Assembly: GCA_029259635.1 (NCBI GenBank)
Contig: JAJDEU010000028.1
Location: 1-64,000 of the forward strand
Direction: 5' to 3'
Length of the DNA: 64,000 nucleotides
Origin: Planctomycetota bacterium
GTDB taxonomy: Bacteria > Planctomycetota > UBA1135 > GCA-002686595
In this document: in pieces, positions 1-8,274 of the stretch
How positions within the stretch are numbered: the first letter of the stretch is position 1
How the letters are laid out: each line of letters starts with the position of its first letter
Translations under genes and position numbers: made by a program
The notes under the pieces: generated by a model
What the model was told of the DNA's origin: nothing
What the model saw: only the letters and a program-made list of their open reading frames with translations
Database searches by the model: none

Positions 1-23
1 CGCCCCATGAGCGGCGTCCTTCT

Positions 24-93
24 GGCCAGGCCGGCACCCGAAAGCCTCGCCGAATCTAGAGATTCGGCTGCGTTCCCGGGCACCAGCCTGACC
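24..93 (-). terminator. Long G-U-rich hairpin downstream of the dienelactone hydrolase gene
   Basis: Arms 24-43 and 74-93 can form 20 consecutive pairs if transcribed from the minus strand: 14 Watson-Crick and 6 G-U. Read from the plus strand the same six positions are A-C mismatches, so the structure makes sense only as minus-strand RNA. Inside sits a second stem, GCCGAATCT (49-57) with AGATTCGGC (60-68). It begins 45 bases past the end of the minus-strand hydrolase gene. No clear T-run follows, so it could be a 3'-UTR stability element rather than an intrinsic terminator. Confidence 0.5.
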
Positions 94-137
94 AAAATCC
101 CGCGGCCCATGGAACAAAGCACTTTCACCACGGGCAG

Positions 138-848
138 CTAGGCGAAGACCTCGTCAAAAAAATCGCGCATGGAGGACCAAGAGCGACGGTCGGCTTTCGG
201 CTCGTAGACCGTTCCGAACTCCACGTCGTTCGCCTCCGGATTGGTAAAGGCATGCATCGTGTTGCCGTACTGATGGACTTGCCAATCCACACTCCTCTCG
301 TCCATCTCGGCCATAAAGGCCGCGACTTGGTCGGGCGGGACCATCGGATCGTCGTGGCCGTGCAGGACGAGCATCTTTGCGCGGATCGTTTCGCTAGGAA
401 GACCGTTCGGAAGCAGGATCCCGTGAAAACTCACGACTCCGCGAAGGTCGGCTCCCGAACGCGCGAGGTCCAACGTACACAGCCCGCCAAAGCAGAAGCC
501 GATGGCGCCCATGCGCTCGCCATCCACCCGTTCATGGCCACGGGCGGCCTCGAATCCGGCCAAGAGCCGCCGTCGAAGAAGCGCGCGATCCTCCACCAAG
601 GGCCCCATCAGCGCCGCGTTTTCCTCCTTCGTGGTCCCGCGCTTGCCGACCCCATAGTTGTCGAGCGCGATACCGACATAGCCGAGCTCCGCGAGCCGCT
701 CGCACTTCTCCCGCTCAAAGTCGCCCTGACCCGCCCAGGCGTGCGAGATGAGCACCGCCGGAAGCCTCCCCTTCCGACTCTCGTCGTAGGCCAAAAAAGC
801 CTCAAATTCGTCGCCGCCCTCGCGATAGATGATCCGCTCCGTCGCCAT
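138..848 (-). CDS. Dienelactone hydrolase family protein
   Basis: This 236-residue alpha/beta-hydrolase belongs to the dienelactone hydrolase family, cytosolic enzymes that open lactone or ester bonds. The nucleophile elbow GFCFGG carries Cys119, an Asp follows in the segment GHDDPMVPP (D166/D167), and a His lies in MHAFTNP (H199). That order gives the Cys-Asp-His triad typical of the family. Length matches the usual 230-250 residues. There is no signal peptide. The gene stands alone, divergent from the histidine operon with about 270 bases between them, and is followed by a long hairpin. The natural substrate cannot be read from sequence; many family members are general esterases and not part of chloroaromatic degradation. 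Confidence 0.9.
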   Translation of the reverse strand: MATERIIYREGGDEFEAFLAYDESRKGRLPAVLISHAWAGQGDFEREKCERLAELGYVGIALDNYGVGKRGTTKEENAALMGPLVEDRALLRRRLLAGFEAARGHERVDGERMGAIGFCFGGLCTLDLARSGADLRGVVSFHGILLPNGLPSETIRAKMLVLHGHDDPMVPPDQVAAFMAEMDERSVDWQVHQYGNTMHAFTNPEANDVEFGTVYEPKADRRSWSSMRDFFDEVFA

Positions 849-1116
849 AATGCCTCGCCCCTTTCGCGTCTTGAAGTGTGTGTGAACTCAGCTAGTTTAG
901 CCGTCTTGGGCAGGAAATAGATTCCGATCCGCCGAGGGAATCCGCGACTCCCCGGTCCGGGCCCTCTTATTAATTCGAATTCGTTCCGCTCCTGATTCCA
1001 GAACCCACTCGCGCGCGTCCGAACAAGGAAGCTCGGGCCTCGCCGAACTCTCCTGCGCCCCAGCCGGGAGAGAGCCTTCCCCCTGTTCTACAAACAGCCC
1101 CGCACGGATAATCGCT

Positions 1117-1980
1117 ATGACCGAGCAGCCGATCCACCTCGCGCTCCCCAAAGGTCGCATGATGAACGGAGTCATCACGCTCCTCGCCGACGCGGGAATC
1201 CAGGTCAGTACCGACCGCCGCGGCTATCGCCCCGTGCTCTCCGTTCCGGGCTTTGAGACCAAGCTGCTCAAACCGCAAAACATCCTCGAGATGCTCTCGC
1301 GCGGCTCTCGCGATCTCGGCTTCGCCGGTGCCGACTGGGTCTCCGAGCTCGACCTCGACCTGGTCGAGCTGCTCGACACACGACTCGACCCGGTGCACAT
1401 CGTGGCCGCAGCGCCGGCAACCTTGCTCGAAGATGGAGAGCTACCGAATCGCCCACTGGTCGTCGCGACGGAGTACATGGGCCTCGCGGCGCGATGGGTC
1501 AAGCAGCGCGGCCTCGACGCTCGCCTCGTCCGAACCTACGGCGCCACCGAAGTCTTCCCGCCCGAAGACGCCGATGTGATCCTCGACAACTCGGCGACCG
1601 GCCAGACGCTGGTCGCGAACGGGCTCGTCATCATCGATGAAGTCTTGAGCTCCTCCACGCGACTCTACACGCACGCCAAGGTCATGGAAGACGACCAGAA
1701 GCGCGAGCGTATCGAGCGATTCGTGCTCCTTATCCAATCCGTCTTCGAGGCCCGCGACCGCGTCATGGTCGACGTCAACGTCTCGGCCGACGACCTCGAT
1801 CGGGTCATCCGGGTCCTGCCCTGCATGCGCGAGCCCACCATCGCCAACCTGTATGGCCAGACGGGCTTTGCGATTAAGGCCGCCGTTCCGCGGAGCGCGT
1901 TGCCGGAGCTCTTGCCACTCCTGAAAGCCTCTGGTGGTATGGACATCGCGGTCTCTGCGCTCGTCCAACTCGTGCAGTAG
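1117..1980 (+). CDS. hisG: ATP phosphoribosyltransferase, long form
   Basis: HisG catalyses the first, committed step of histidine synthesis, joining ATP and PRPP to phosphoribosyl-ATP. The 287-residue protein starts with the typical HLALPKGRM segment, and the phosphate-binding region ILDNSATGQTLVANG lies near residue 155. The C-terminal 75 residues (from about VMVDVNVS) match the extra regulatory domain of the long hexameric form, so no HisZ partner is needed and feedback inhibition by histidine is expected. It opens the his operon and is followed after 11 bases by hisC. No strong Shine-Dalgarno sequence is evident before the ATG. Confidence 0.96.
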   Translation: MTEQPIHLALPKGRMMNGVITLLADAGIQVSTDRRGYRPVLSVPGFETKLLKPQNILEMLSRGSRDLGFAGADWVSELDLDLVELLDTRLDPVHIVAAAPATLLEDGELPNRPLVVATEYMGLAARWVKQRGLDARLVRTYGATEVFPPEDADVILDNSATGQTLVANGLVIIDEVLSSSTRLYTHAKVMEDDQKRERIERFVLLIQSVFEARDRVMVDVNVSADDLDRVIRVLPCMREPTIANLYGQTGFAIKAAVPRSALPELLPLLKASGGMDIAVSALVQLVQ

Positions 1981-1991
1981 ACCGGCTTCCC

Positions 1992-3746
1992 GTGAGTACG
2001 AAACCCGTCCCCTCTTCCGAGCTCCTCGCGAGAATCGGATCCGAGCCGGGCTACTCCGTACCCGCTCACCCCGGCCCCATCGATCTCTATCTGGCGAGCA
2101 ATGAAGGTCGTCCGGCGCGGGAGCTCTCCGAACCGACGGACTGGATGCCGAGCGCGGCGGAGCTGGCGCGCTATCCCGATGCGAGCCGACTTGGGGGCTT
2201 GCTCGCGAAGGAACTCAGTGTCGACGCGGATCAGGTGCTCGTCACCGCTGGCGCAGACGACGCGCTCTTCCGCGCGTGTACCGCAACGCTCGGTCCCGGG
2301 ATGCAAGCCGTCGTTCCGAGCCCGACCTTCGAGATGATCTCGCGCTACGTCGAGCTCGCGCGCGGAGAGCTGGTCGAGATCGACTGGACCAAGGACGGCT
2401 TTCCACTCGAGGCGACCCGCGCCGCGTTGAACGCGAACACGCGACTGCTCGTCGTCGTCTCGCCGAACAATCCCACCGGTCAGGTTCTGTCCAAGACGGA
2501 GCTGATCGAGCTGAGCGGCGCCGCCCAAGACGCGCTCTTCATTCTGGACCTGGCCTACAGCGAGTTCGCCATTGAGGACCTGATGGAGCTCGCGCTCACG
2601 CTCGGCAACGTCATCGTGCTGCGCACTCTCTCGAAGGCTTGGGGCCTCGCCGGTCTGCGCGTGGGCTACGCCGTCGGACCCAAGGAACTGATTCGCGCGC
2701 TCGGAAGCGCCGGCAATCCCTACCCCGTCTCGCGGCTCTCGCTCGCTCTGGCGGAAGCGCGCTTTCAAAACGATCAAGCCGACATGAGCGACTACGTGGC
2801 GGTCGCCCGTCGCGAACGCGCCGAGCTCGCGAAACAACTCGAAGGGCTCGGTCTCTCCGCCATCCAGTCCCAGGCCAACTTCGTCTTCGCGCGCACGACC
2901 GGCGCGCACCAGGCGAGCTGGATTCGCGACGCGCTGGCCGGCCTCGGAATCGCCATTCGCATCTTCCCCGGTCGCGACGGTCTCGAGGATGCTCTACGCA
3001 TCACTTGTCCCGGCGAAGAGCGCGCCTTCGCGCGCCTCACAACCGCACTTCAATCCGCCCTGCAGCCGGAGGCACTATTGTGGGATATGGACGGCGTTCT
3101 CGCCGATGTCTCGTCCTCCTTCCGACGCGCGATCGTCGAGACGGCGACGAGTTATGGCGTCGAGCTTTCTGCCGACGCGATCGATGCCGCGAAGGCGGAG
3201 GGCGGAGCGAATGACGACTGGGAGCTCACGCAACGCCTGCTCGCAAAGTGCGGCGTCGAGGCGGATCTCGAGGAAGTCACCGAGCGCTTTGAACGCCTCT
3301 ACCAGGGCACCGAAGCGACGCCCGGCCTGTACCGCCAAGAGCAAGTCCTGCCCGCTCGCGATGCGCTCGAGCGCATGGCGACAAAACTCCCGATGGCGAT
3401 CGTCACCGGCCGGCCGCGCAGCGACGCTCTGCGCTTTCTCACCGACCACGACCTGACCGAGCTCTTTCCCGTCGTGATTTGCCGCGAAGATGCGCCGCTC
3501 AAGCCCGATCCGGCGCCGGTTCTGCTCGCGCTCGCTAGACTGGGCGTCCAGCGCGCCTGGATGCTCGGCGACACGCCGGATGATATTCGCGCGGCAAGCG
3601 CCGCCGGCGTCGTTCCGCTCGGCGTGCAAGACTTCGAGTTATCCGGTGAGCCGAGCGAAGGCACGAACACCATGCGAGACGCGCTCTTGCAAGCTGGCGC
3701 GGCGCGCGTCCTCACGCGGGTCCATGAGTTGGAGGAACTTCTATGA
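1992..3746 (+). CDS. hisC: Histidinol-phosphate aminotransferase fused to a HAD phosphatase
   Basis: This is a 584-residue two-domain protein. Residues 1 to about 355 are HisC, a fold-type I PLP aminotransferase with the Schiff-base lysine K215 in LRTLSKAWGLAGLR and the SPNNPTGQ motif. Residues from about 360 are a HAD subfamily IA hydrolase: DMDGV with D365 and D367, the Thr motif IVTGRP, a conserved KPDP lysine, and GDTPDD. HisC makes histidinol phosphate, and the next enzyme removes that phosphate. No HisB-N, HisN or PHP-type HisK phosphatase is encoded in the operon, so the HAD domain is inferred to be the histidinol-phosphate phosphatase. GTG start. The stop overlaps the hisB ATG by four bases. 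Confidence 0.93.
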   Translation: MSTKPVPSSELLARIGSEPGYSVPAHPGPIDLYLASNEGRPARELSEPTDWMPSAAELARYPDASRLGGLLAKELSVDADQVLVTAGADDALFRACTATLGPGMQAVVPSPTFEMISRYVELARGELVEIDWTKDGFPLEATRAALNANTRLLVVVSPNNPTGQVLSKTELIELSGAAQDALFILDLAYSEFAIEDLMELALTLGNVIVLRTLSKAWGLAGLRVGYAVGPKELIRALGSAGNPYPVSRLSLALAEARFQNDQADMSDYVAVARRERAELAKQLEGLGLSAIQSQANFVFARTTGAHQASWIRDALAGLGIAIRIFPGRDGLEDALRITCPGEERAFARLTTALQSALQPEALLWDMDGVLADVSSSFRRAIVETATSYGVELSADAIDAAKAEGGANDDWELTQRLLAKCGVEADLEEVTERFERLYQGTEATPGLYRQEQVLPARDALERMATKLPMAIVTGRPRSDALRFLTDHDLTELFPVVICREDAPLKPDPAPVLLALARLGVQRAWMLGDTPDDIRAASAAGVVPLGVQDFELSGEPSEGTNTMRDALLQAGAARVLTRVHELEELL

Positions 3747-4333
3747 GTTTGATGAGAACGGCGACGGTTACGCGCAAGACCAAAGAGACCGACATCCAGC
3801 TCGAGCTCTGCCTCGATGGCGAGGGCCAATCGACCATCGACACCGGCATCGGTTTTCTCGACCACATGCTCGGGAGCCTCGCCAAGCACGCGCGCTTCGA
3901 CCTCGAGCTCCGCTGCAAGGGCGACCTCGAGATCGACGATCACCATACCGCCGAGGACTGCGCGCTCGCGCTCGGCGAAGCTTTTGACCTAGCACTCGGA
4001 GAGCGCGCCGGTATCACGCGCTTCGGCGACGCCTACGCGCCGCTCGACGAAGCTCTGGCGCGCGCCGTCGTCGACCTGTCCGGCCGACCCTTCTCCGACA
4101 TCTCGATCGGCTTCCAGCGCGAGATGATCGGCGCAATCGCCACCGAAAACCTGACGCACGTGTTCCAGTCCTTCGCGACCGCTGCGCGCATCACGCTGCA
4201 TGTCGATGTCACCAAAGGAGCCAACGATCACCACCGCGCGGAAGCCGCTTTCAAAGCCACCGCGCTCGCACTGCGCAAAGCCTGCGCGCGTGACGGAACC
4301 AGCTCGGTGCCCAGTACCAAGGGCGTGCTCTAG
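3743..4333 (+). CDS. hisB: Imidazoleglycerol-phosphate dehydratase
   Basis: HisB dehydrates imidazole glycerol phosphate to imidazole acetol phosphate, the substrate of HisC. The 196-residue protein is the monofunctional form without an N-terminal phosphatase domain. The manganese-binding motifs are clear: TGIGFLDHML near residue 40 and DDHHTAEDCA near residue 68, with a second histidine cluster near KGANDHHRAEAAFKA in the C-terminal half. It overlaps hisC by the ATGA junction and is followed three bases later by hisH, so translational coupling along the operon is likely. Confidence 0.97.
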   Translation: MSLMRTATVTRKTKETDIQLELCLDGEGQSTIDTGIGFLDHMLGSLAKHARFDLELRCKGDLEIDDHHTAEDCALALGEAFDLALGERAGITRFGDAYAPLDEALARAVVDLSGRPFSDISIGFQREMIGAIATENLTHVFQSFATAARITLHVDVTKGANDHHRAEAAFKATALALRKACARDGTSSVPSTKGVL

Positions 4334-4336
4334 GCC

Positions 4337-4945
4337 ATGACCACGCGCGCTCTAGTCGTCAACACCGGTGCCGCCAACACGGCCTCCGTCTTCGCCTGCT
4401 TGCGTCGTCTCGACGTCGAGCCGGTCTTGGCGGAGCGCGCCGACGAGCTCGAGTCCGCGCGCATCGTCGTATTGCCCGGCGTCGGCGCCTTCGAGAGCGC
4501 GATGACTCGCATCCGCGAAGCGGGACTCGCCGAGGCGCTCGTGCGCCGCATCGACTCCGGCGCTCCGACGCTCGCGATCTGCCTCGGCCTTCAGCTCCTC
4601 TGCGCGGCCAGCGAGGAGAGCGAGGGCGTCGCCGGCCTGGGCGTCCTTCCGACGACCATCCGGCGCTTCGACGCGTCGATGCCCGTTCCGCAACTAGGCT
4701 GGAATCAAATCGAACCGAGCGACGAGTGCGCTCTGCTCCAACCGGGCTGGGCCGTGTTCGCCAACTCCTACTACCTGCCCGAAGTGCCGAGCGGCTGGAG
4801 CGGCGCGTTCACCGATTACGCGACGCGGTTCGTGAGCGCTATCGAGCGGGACGGCGTACTGGCCTGTCAGTTTCACCCCGAGCTCTCCGGCGACTGGGGC
4901 CAGGAGCTGCTCTCGCGTTTCATTCAGAGAGCCAAGAGCGCCTGA
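4337..4945 (+). CDS. hisH: Imidazole glycerol phosphate synthase, glutaminase subunit
   Basis: HisH hydrolyses glutamine and channels ammonia to HisF. This 202-residue class I glutamine amidotransferase has the oxyanion segment PGVGAFESAM, nucleophile Cys82 in AICLGLQLL, and the His-Glu pair in CQFHPELSGDWG near the C terminus. The family usually reads QFHPEKS; here Leu replaces the Lys, a small departure that leaves the triad intact. It lies directly before hisF with one base between stop and start, as expected for a heterodimer. Confidence 0.96.
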   Translation: MTTRALVVNTGAANTASVFACLRRLDVEPVLAERADELESARIVVLPGVGAFESAMTRIREAGLAEALVRRIDSGAPTLAICLGLQLLCAASEESEGVAGLGVLPTTIRRFDASMPVPQLGWNQIEPSDECALLQPGWAVFANSYYLPEVPSGWSGAFTDYATRFVSAIERDGVLACQFHPELSGDWGQELLSRFIQRAKSA

Positions 4946-4946
4946 C

Positions 4947-5726
4947 ATGCTGGCCCGTCGCATCATCCCCTGTCTCGACATTCGAGATGGTCGCGTCGTC
5001 AAAGGCGTCCAATTTCAGAACCTGCGCGATGCCGGCGATCCGGTCGAGTGCGCCGCGCGCTATGAAGCCGAAGGCGCGGACGAGCTGGTCTTGCTCGACG
5101 TCTCCGCAACCACCGAAGGACGAGCGCACGCCCTCGACACCGTGCGAGCCGTGCGCGCCGTGCTCCGCATTCCGCTCACGGTTGGCGGAGGCGTACGCTC
5201 TGCCGAAGATGTCGGTCGCTTGCTGCAGGCGGGCGCCGATCGCGTCGGCGTCAACAGCGCCGCGGTCGCGACTCCATCGATTCTCAGCGACATGGCCGAG
5301 CGCTTTGGCCGTCAGTGCACGGTCATCTCGATCGACGCCGCGCGGCGCCTCGAGCCTCTGCCCGCGGGCTCGCCGCTCTCCCCCTGGGAGGTCGTCGTGT
5401 CGAGCGGCAAGGTGCGGACCGAGCGCGATGCGCTCGAGTGGGCGCGCGAATCCGTCGAGCTGGGCGCGGGCGAGATTCTGCTCACCAGCCTCGACCGCGA
5501 CGGGACGCGCGAGGGCTATGACCTCGAGCTCTTGAGAACGGTCAGCGAGGCCGTGTCCGTGCCCGTCATCGCGTCGGGAGGCGCCGACCGAGCCGAGCAC
5601 CTGATCGAAGCTCTCCAAGCCGGAGCGCACGCCGTTCTGGCCGCCTCCATCTTTCACAGTGGCGAGACCACCGTGCACGAGATCAAGAGTCGCCTCGCTG
5701 AAGCGGGCGTGGTGGTGCGTCCATGA
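4947..5726 (+). CDS. hisF: Imidazole glycerol phosphate synthase, cyclase subunit
   Basis: HisF is the (beta/alpha)8-barrel that uses ammonia from HisH to form imidazole glycerol phosphate and AICAR. The catalytic aspartates are visible at D11 (IIPCLDIRDG) and D130 (VISIDAAR), and phosphate-binding GGG and SGG loops are present. Just after D130 there is a proline-rich insertion (LEPLPAGSPLSPW) compared with a typical HisF. The 259-residue length is normal. The end overlaps the hisA start (ATGA), continuing the coupled operon. Confidence 0.96.
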   Translation: MLARRIIPCLDIRDGRVVKGVQFQNLRDAGDPVECAARYEAEGADELVLLDVSATTEGRAHALDTVRAVRAVLRIPLTVGGGVRSAEDVGRLLQAGADRVGVNSAAVATPSILSDMAERFGRQCTVISIDAARRLEPLPAGSPLSPWEVVVSSGKVRTERDALEWARESVELGAGEILLTSLDRDGTREGYDLELLRTVSEAVSVPVIASGGADRAEHLIEALQAGAHAVLAASIFHSGETTVHEIKSRLAEAGVVVRP

Positions 5727-6988
5727 TTATTCCCTCCATCGACCTGCGCGGCGGCCAAGCGGTGCAGCTCATCGGCGGCGAGACGCCCTGTCTCGAGGCC
5801 GGCGATCCGATCGTCATCGCCGAAAAATTCAGGCTGGCCGGTGAGATCGCCGTTGTGGATTTGGACGCGGCGCTCAGCACCGGCGACAACCGCGCACAGA
5901 TCGAAGCGCTGTGCAAGATCGCGCGTTGCCGCGTCGGCGGCGGTATTCGCGACTACGAGACCGCGCTTCACTTTCTCGACGCCGGCGCAACCGGGCTCGT
6001 GATCGGAACCGCCGCAGAGCCGGCGCTGCTCAAGCGACTTCCGAAGGAGCGCATCTGGGCCGCGCTCGACGCCAAGGACGGCGAGGTTGTCGTCGAGGGT
6101 TGGCAAAAATCCACAGGCCGCGGAATCATCGAGCGCATCGCAGAGCTCAAACCTTACTGCAATGGTTTCCTCGTGACCTTCGTCGAGCGCGAGGGCCGCA
6201 TGGGCGGCACCGACCTCGAGCGCGCGCGCGCCATCATCGCCGCCGCCGCACCGCTGCGCGTCACGATCGCGGGCGGCGTGACGACGGCCGCAGAAGTCGC
6301 GGAGCTCGACGCGCTCGGCGCGGACGCGCAGGTCGGCATGTCGCTCTACACCGGTCACATGCAGCTCGGCGACGCGATCGCGGCTCCCCTGGTGAGCGAC
6401 CGACCGGATGGCCTGTGGCCGACCGTCGTCGTCGACGAGAACGGCGTCGCACTGGGGCTCGCTTATTCGAATGCCGCCAGTGTGCTCGAAGCGGTCAGCA
6501 CTCGCACCGGCGTCTACCACAGTCGCAAGCGCGGGTTGTGGCGCAAGGGCGAGACCTCCGGCGCCGTGCAGGAGTTAATCGCCGTCGATCTCGACTGCGA
6601 CCGCGACGCGCTCCGCTTTACCGTCCGGCAGAGCGGTGAGTTTTGTCACCTGAACACGCGCACGTGCTGGGGCGAGGACAGCGGACTGCCGCGGTTGACG
6701 CGCCGCCTCGTCGAACGCATTCAGTCGGCACCGGAGGGTTCGTATACGGCGCGGCTCTTCAATGACCCGGAGCTACTGGCATCGAAGCTGCGCGAAGAAG
6801 CGCGCGAGCTCGTCGAAGCGGGAACGCCGGAAGAGGTCGCTCAGGAGGCGGCCGACGTGATCTACTTCACCTTGGTCCGCGCCGTGAAAGACGGAGTGCG
6901 GCTAGAAGATATCGCCAAGGTTCTGGACCAGCGCGAGTTGAAGGTCACGCGGCGTCCCGGCAACGCGAAGGAAGAGCGCGATGAGTAA
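5723..6988 (+). CDS. hisA: HisA-HisIE trifunctional fusion protein
   Basis: This 421-residue protein joins three enzymes. Residues 1 to about 228 are HisA, the ProFAR isomerase barrel, with D7 (IPSIDLRGG) and D116 (AALDAKDG) as the expected catalytic pair. The usual TDISRDG loop reads TFVEREG, so this HisA is divergent. Residues about 230-335 are HisI, PRAMP cyclohydrolase, with GLWRKGETSG, LDCDRDAL and FCHLNTRTCW carrying metal ligands. Residues about 339-415 are HisE, PRATP pyrophosphohydrolase, with KLREEARELVEAG and the acidic helix QEAADVIYF. HisIE supplies steps 2 and 3 and HisA step 4, so one chain covers three consecutive reactions. It overlaps both hisF and hisD. Confidence 0.95.
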   Translation: MIIPSIDLRGGQAVQLIGGETPCLEAGDPIVIAEKFRLAGEIAVVDLDAALSTGDNRAQIEALCKIARCRVGGGIRDYETALHFLDAGATGLVIGTAAEPALLKRLPKERIWAALDAKDGEVVVEGWQKSTGRGIIERIAELKPYCNGFLVTFVEREGRMGGTDLERARAIIAAAAPLRVTIAGGVTTAAEVAELDALGADAQVGMSLYTGHMQLGDAIAAPLVSDRPDGLWPTVVVDENGVALGLAYSNAASVLEAVSTRTGVYHSRKRGLWRKGETSGAVQELIAVDLDCDRDALRFTVRQSGEFCHLNTRTCWGEDSGLPRLTRRLVERIQSAPEGSYTARLFNDPELLASKLREEARELVEAGTPEEVAQEAADVIYFTLVRAVKDGVRLEDIAKVLDQRELKVTRRPGNAKEERDE

Positions 6989-8240
6989 GCGCTTTCTCAC
7001 GCAAGTCGCGTCGGTCCCGGCGGAGAACAACGCCCAGCGCTCGGCGGGCGATGAGGTCAGCCGGGCTGCGATCGAGATCGTCGAGGATGTACGCGAACGC
7101 GGCGAGACCGCACTGCGCGAGTACGCCGAACGCCTCGGCGACCTAAAGCCGGGAGCGCCGATGGTGTTGGGCCGCGAGGTGCTCGACGCCGCTCGAGACG
7201 GTCTGCCGGTCGAACAGCGCGCGCTCTTGGAGCGCACCGCCGATCGCGTGCGCGACTTCGCCACAGCCCAGCGAGACTCACTCACCGACCTCACCCGCTC
7301 GATTCCCGGCGGACAAGCGGGCCACACCGCTCGCCCGGTTTCAGCCGCCGGTTGCTATGCCCCGGGCGGACGATTCCCCCTGCCCTCTTCCGTCTTGATG
7401 ACCGCCGTCACGGCGCGCGCCGCTGGCGTTCCGGCGGTCTGGGTCGCGTCGCCGCGCCCCGCGCCGGTCACTCTGGCGGCCGCATCGATCGCGGGAGCGG
7501 ATGGCTTCCTCGCGGTCGGCGGCGCGCAGGCCATCGCCGCGCTCGCCTTTGGAATCGGACTACCGCGCATGGACCTCATCGCGGGTCCGGGAAATCGCTG
7601 GGTAACCGCCGCCAAGCGCTATGTCTTTGGCGAAGTCGGTATCGACCTGCTTGCCGGTCCCAGCGAGCTCACCGTTGTCGCCGACTCCTCCGCCGATGCG
7701 GCCCGCGTCGCCGCCGATCTCATCGCGCTCGCCGAGCACGACGTGGAGGCACTTCCGATCTTGATCACCACCGAGCCCGCGCTCTTGGATGCCGTCGAAG
7801 CCGAGCTCGCAAGCCGCATGGCCGACCTGCCCACGCGCGAAACCGCCGAGCGCGCCTTCGAGCGCGGCTTCGCACTGGTCGTCTCCGGTCTCGACGAGGC
7901 CGCAGCGGCGGTTGACAAGCTTGCTCCCGAGCACCTGAGCCTCGACATCGCCGAGCCGCGCGAGTTCGCGAAGCGAGTGCAGAACTACGGCGCGCTCTTC
8001 TTGGGCTCGAACAGCCCGGAGGTCCTCGGCGACTACGGCGCCGGTCCGAATCACGTCCTTCCGACGGGGACCAGCGCGCGCTACTCCGCCGGTCTGAACG
8101 TGTTCACCTTCTTGCGCATGCAGACTTGGCTCGAGGTGGACTCGTCGAGCGAGGCCCAGGCGCTCGCAAAAGACGCCGCCGCACTCGCTCGACTCGAAGG
8201 CCTCGAGGGGCACGGGCGCTCCGCCGACCTGCGAAGCTAG
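6981..8240 (+). CDS. hisD: Histidinol dehydrogenase with one altered zinc-ligand position
   Basis: HisD oxidises histidinol to histidine with two NAD molecules. The 419-residue protein has the family core: GCYAPGGRFPLPSS, GPGNRWVTAAKR, AGPSE, the catalytic pair E317-H318 in LAPEHLSL, and GDYGAGPNHVLPT. Compared with E. coli HisD, whose zinc ligands are Gln259, His262, Asp360 and His419, the equivalents here are L250, H253, D351 and H411, so the Gln ligand is replaced by Leu in ALAEH. Function is still likely because it is the only HisD in a full operon. It ends the operon just before a strong hairpin. Confidence 0.94.
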   Translation: MSKRFLTQVASVPAENNAQRSAGDEVSRAAIEIVEDVRERGETALREYAERLGDLKPGAPMVLGREVLDAARDGLPVEQRALLERTADRVRDFATAQRDSLTDLTRSIPGGQAGHTARPVSAAGCYAPGGRFPLPSSVLMTAVTARAAGVPAVWVASPRPAPVTLAAASIAGADGFLAVGGAQAIAALAFGIGLPRMDLIAGPGNRWVTAAKRYVFGEVGIDLLAGPSELTVVADSSADAARVAADLIALAEHDVEALPILITTEPALLDAVEAELASRMADLPTRETAERAFERGFALVVSGLDEAAAAVDKLAPEHLSLDIAEPREFAKRVQNYGALFLGSNSPEVLGDYGAGPNHVLPTGTSARYSAGLNVFTFLRMQTWLEVDSSSEAQALAKDAAALARLEGLEGHGRSADLRS

Positions 8241-8244
8241 TCCA

Positions 8245-8274
8245 CGCGCTGGCGAGCGTTAGCTCGCCAGCGCG
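8245..8274. terminator. Bidirectional hairpin between convergent hisD and ridA
   Basis: A perfect 13-bp stem (8245-8257 with 8262-8274) closes a GTTA loop. The ridA stop codon (TAA on the minus strand, 8259-8261) falls within the loop. It lies immediately after the hisD stop and probably serves both convergent genes. There is no long T-run, so efficiency is uncertain. Confidence 0.6.

Noticed and set aside
24-93. tRNA or small structured RNA gene
   Set aside because: There is no cloverleaf, no CCA-adjacent acceptor stem and no anticodon loop; it is a simple long hairpin.
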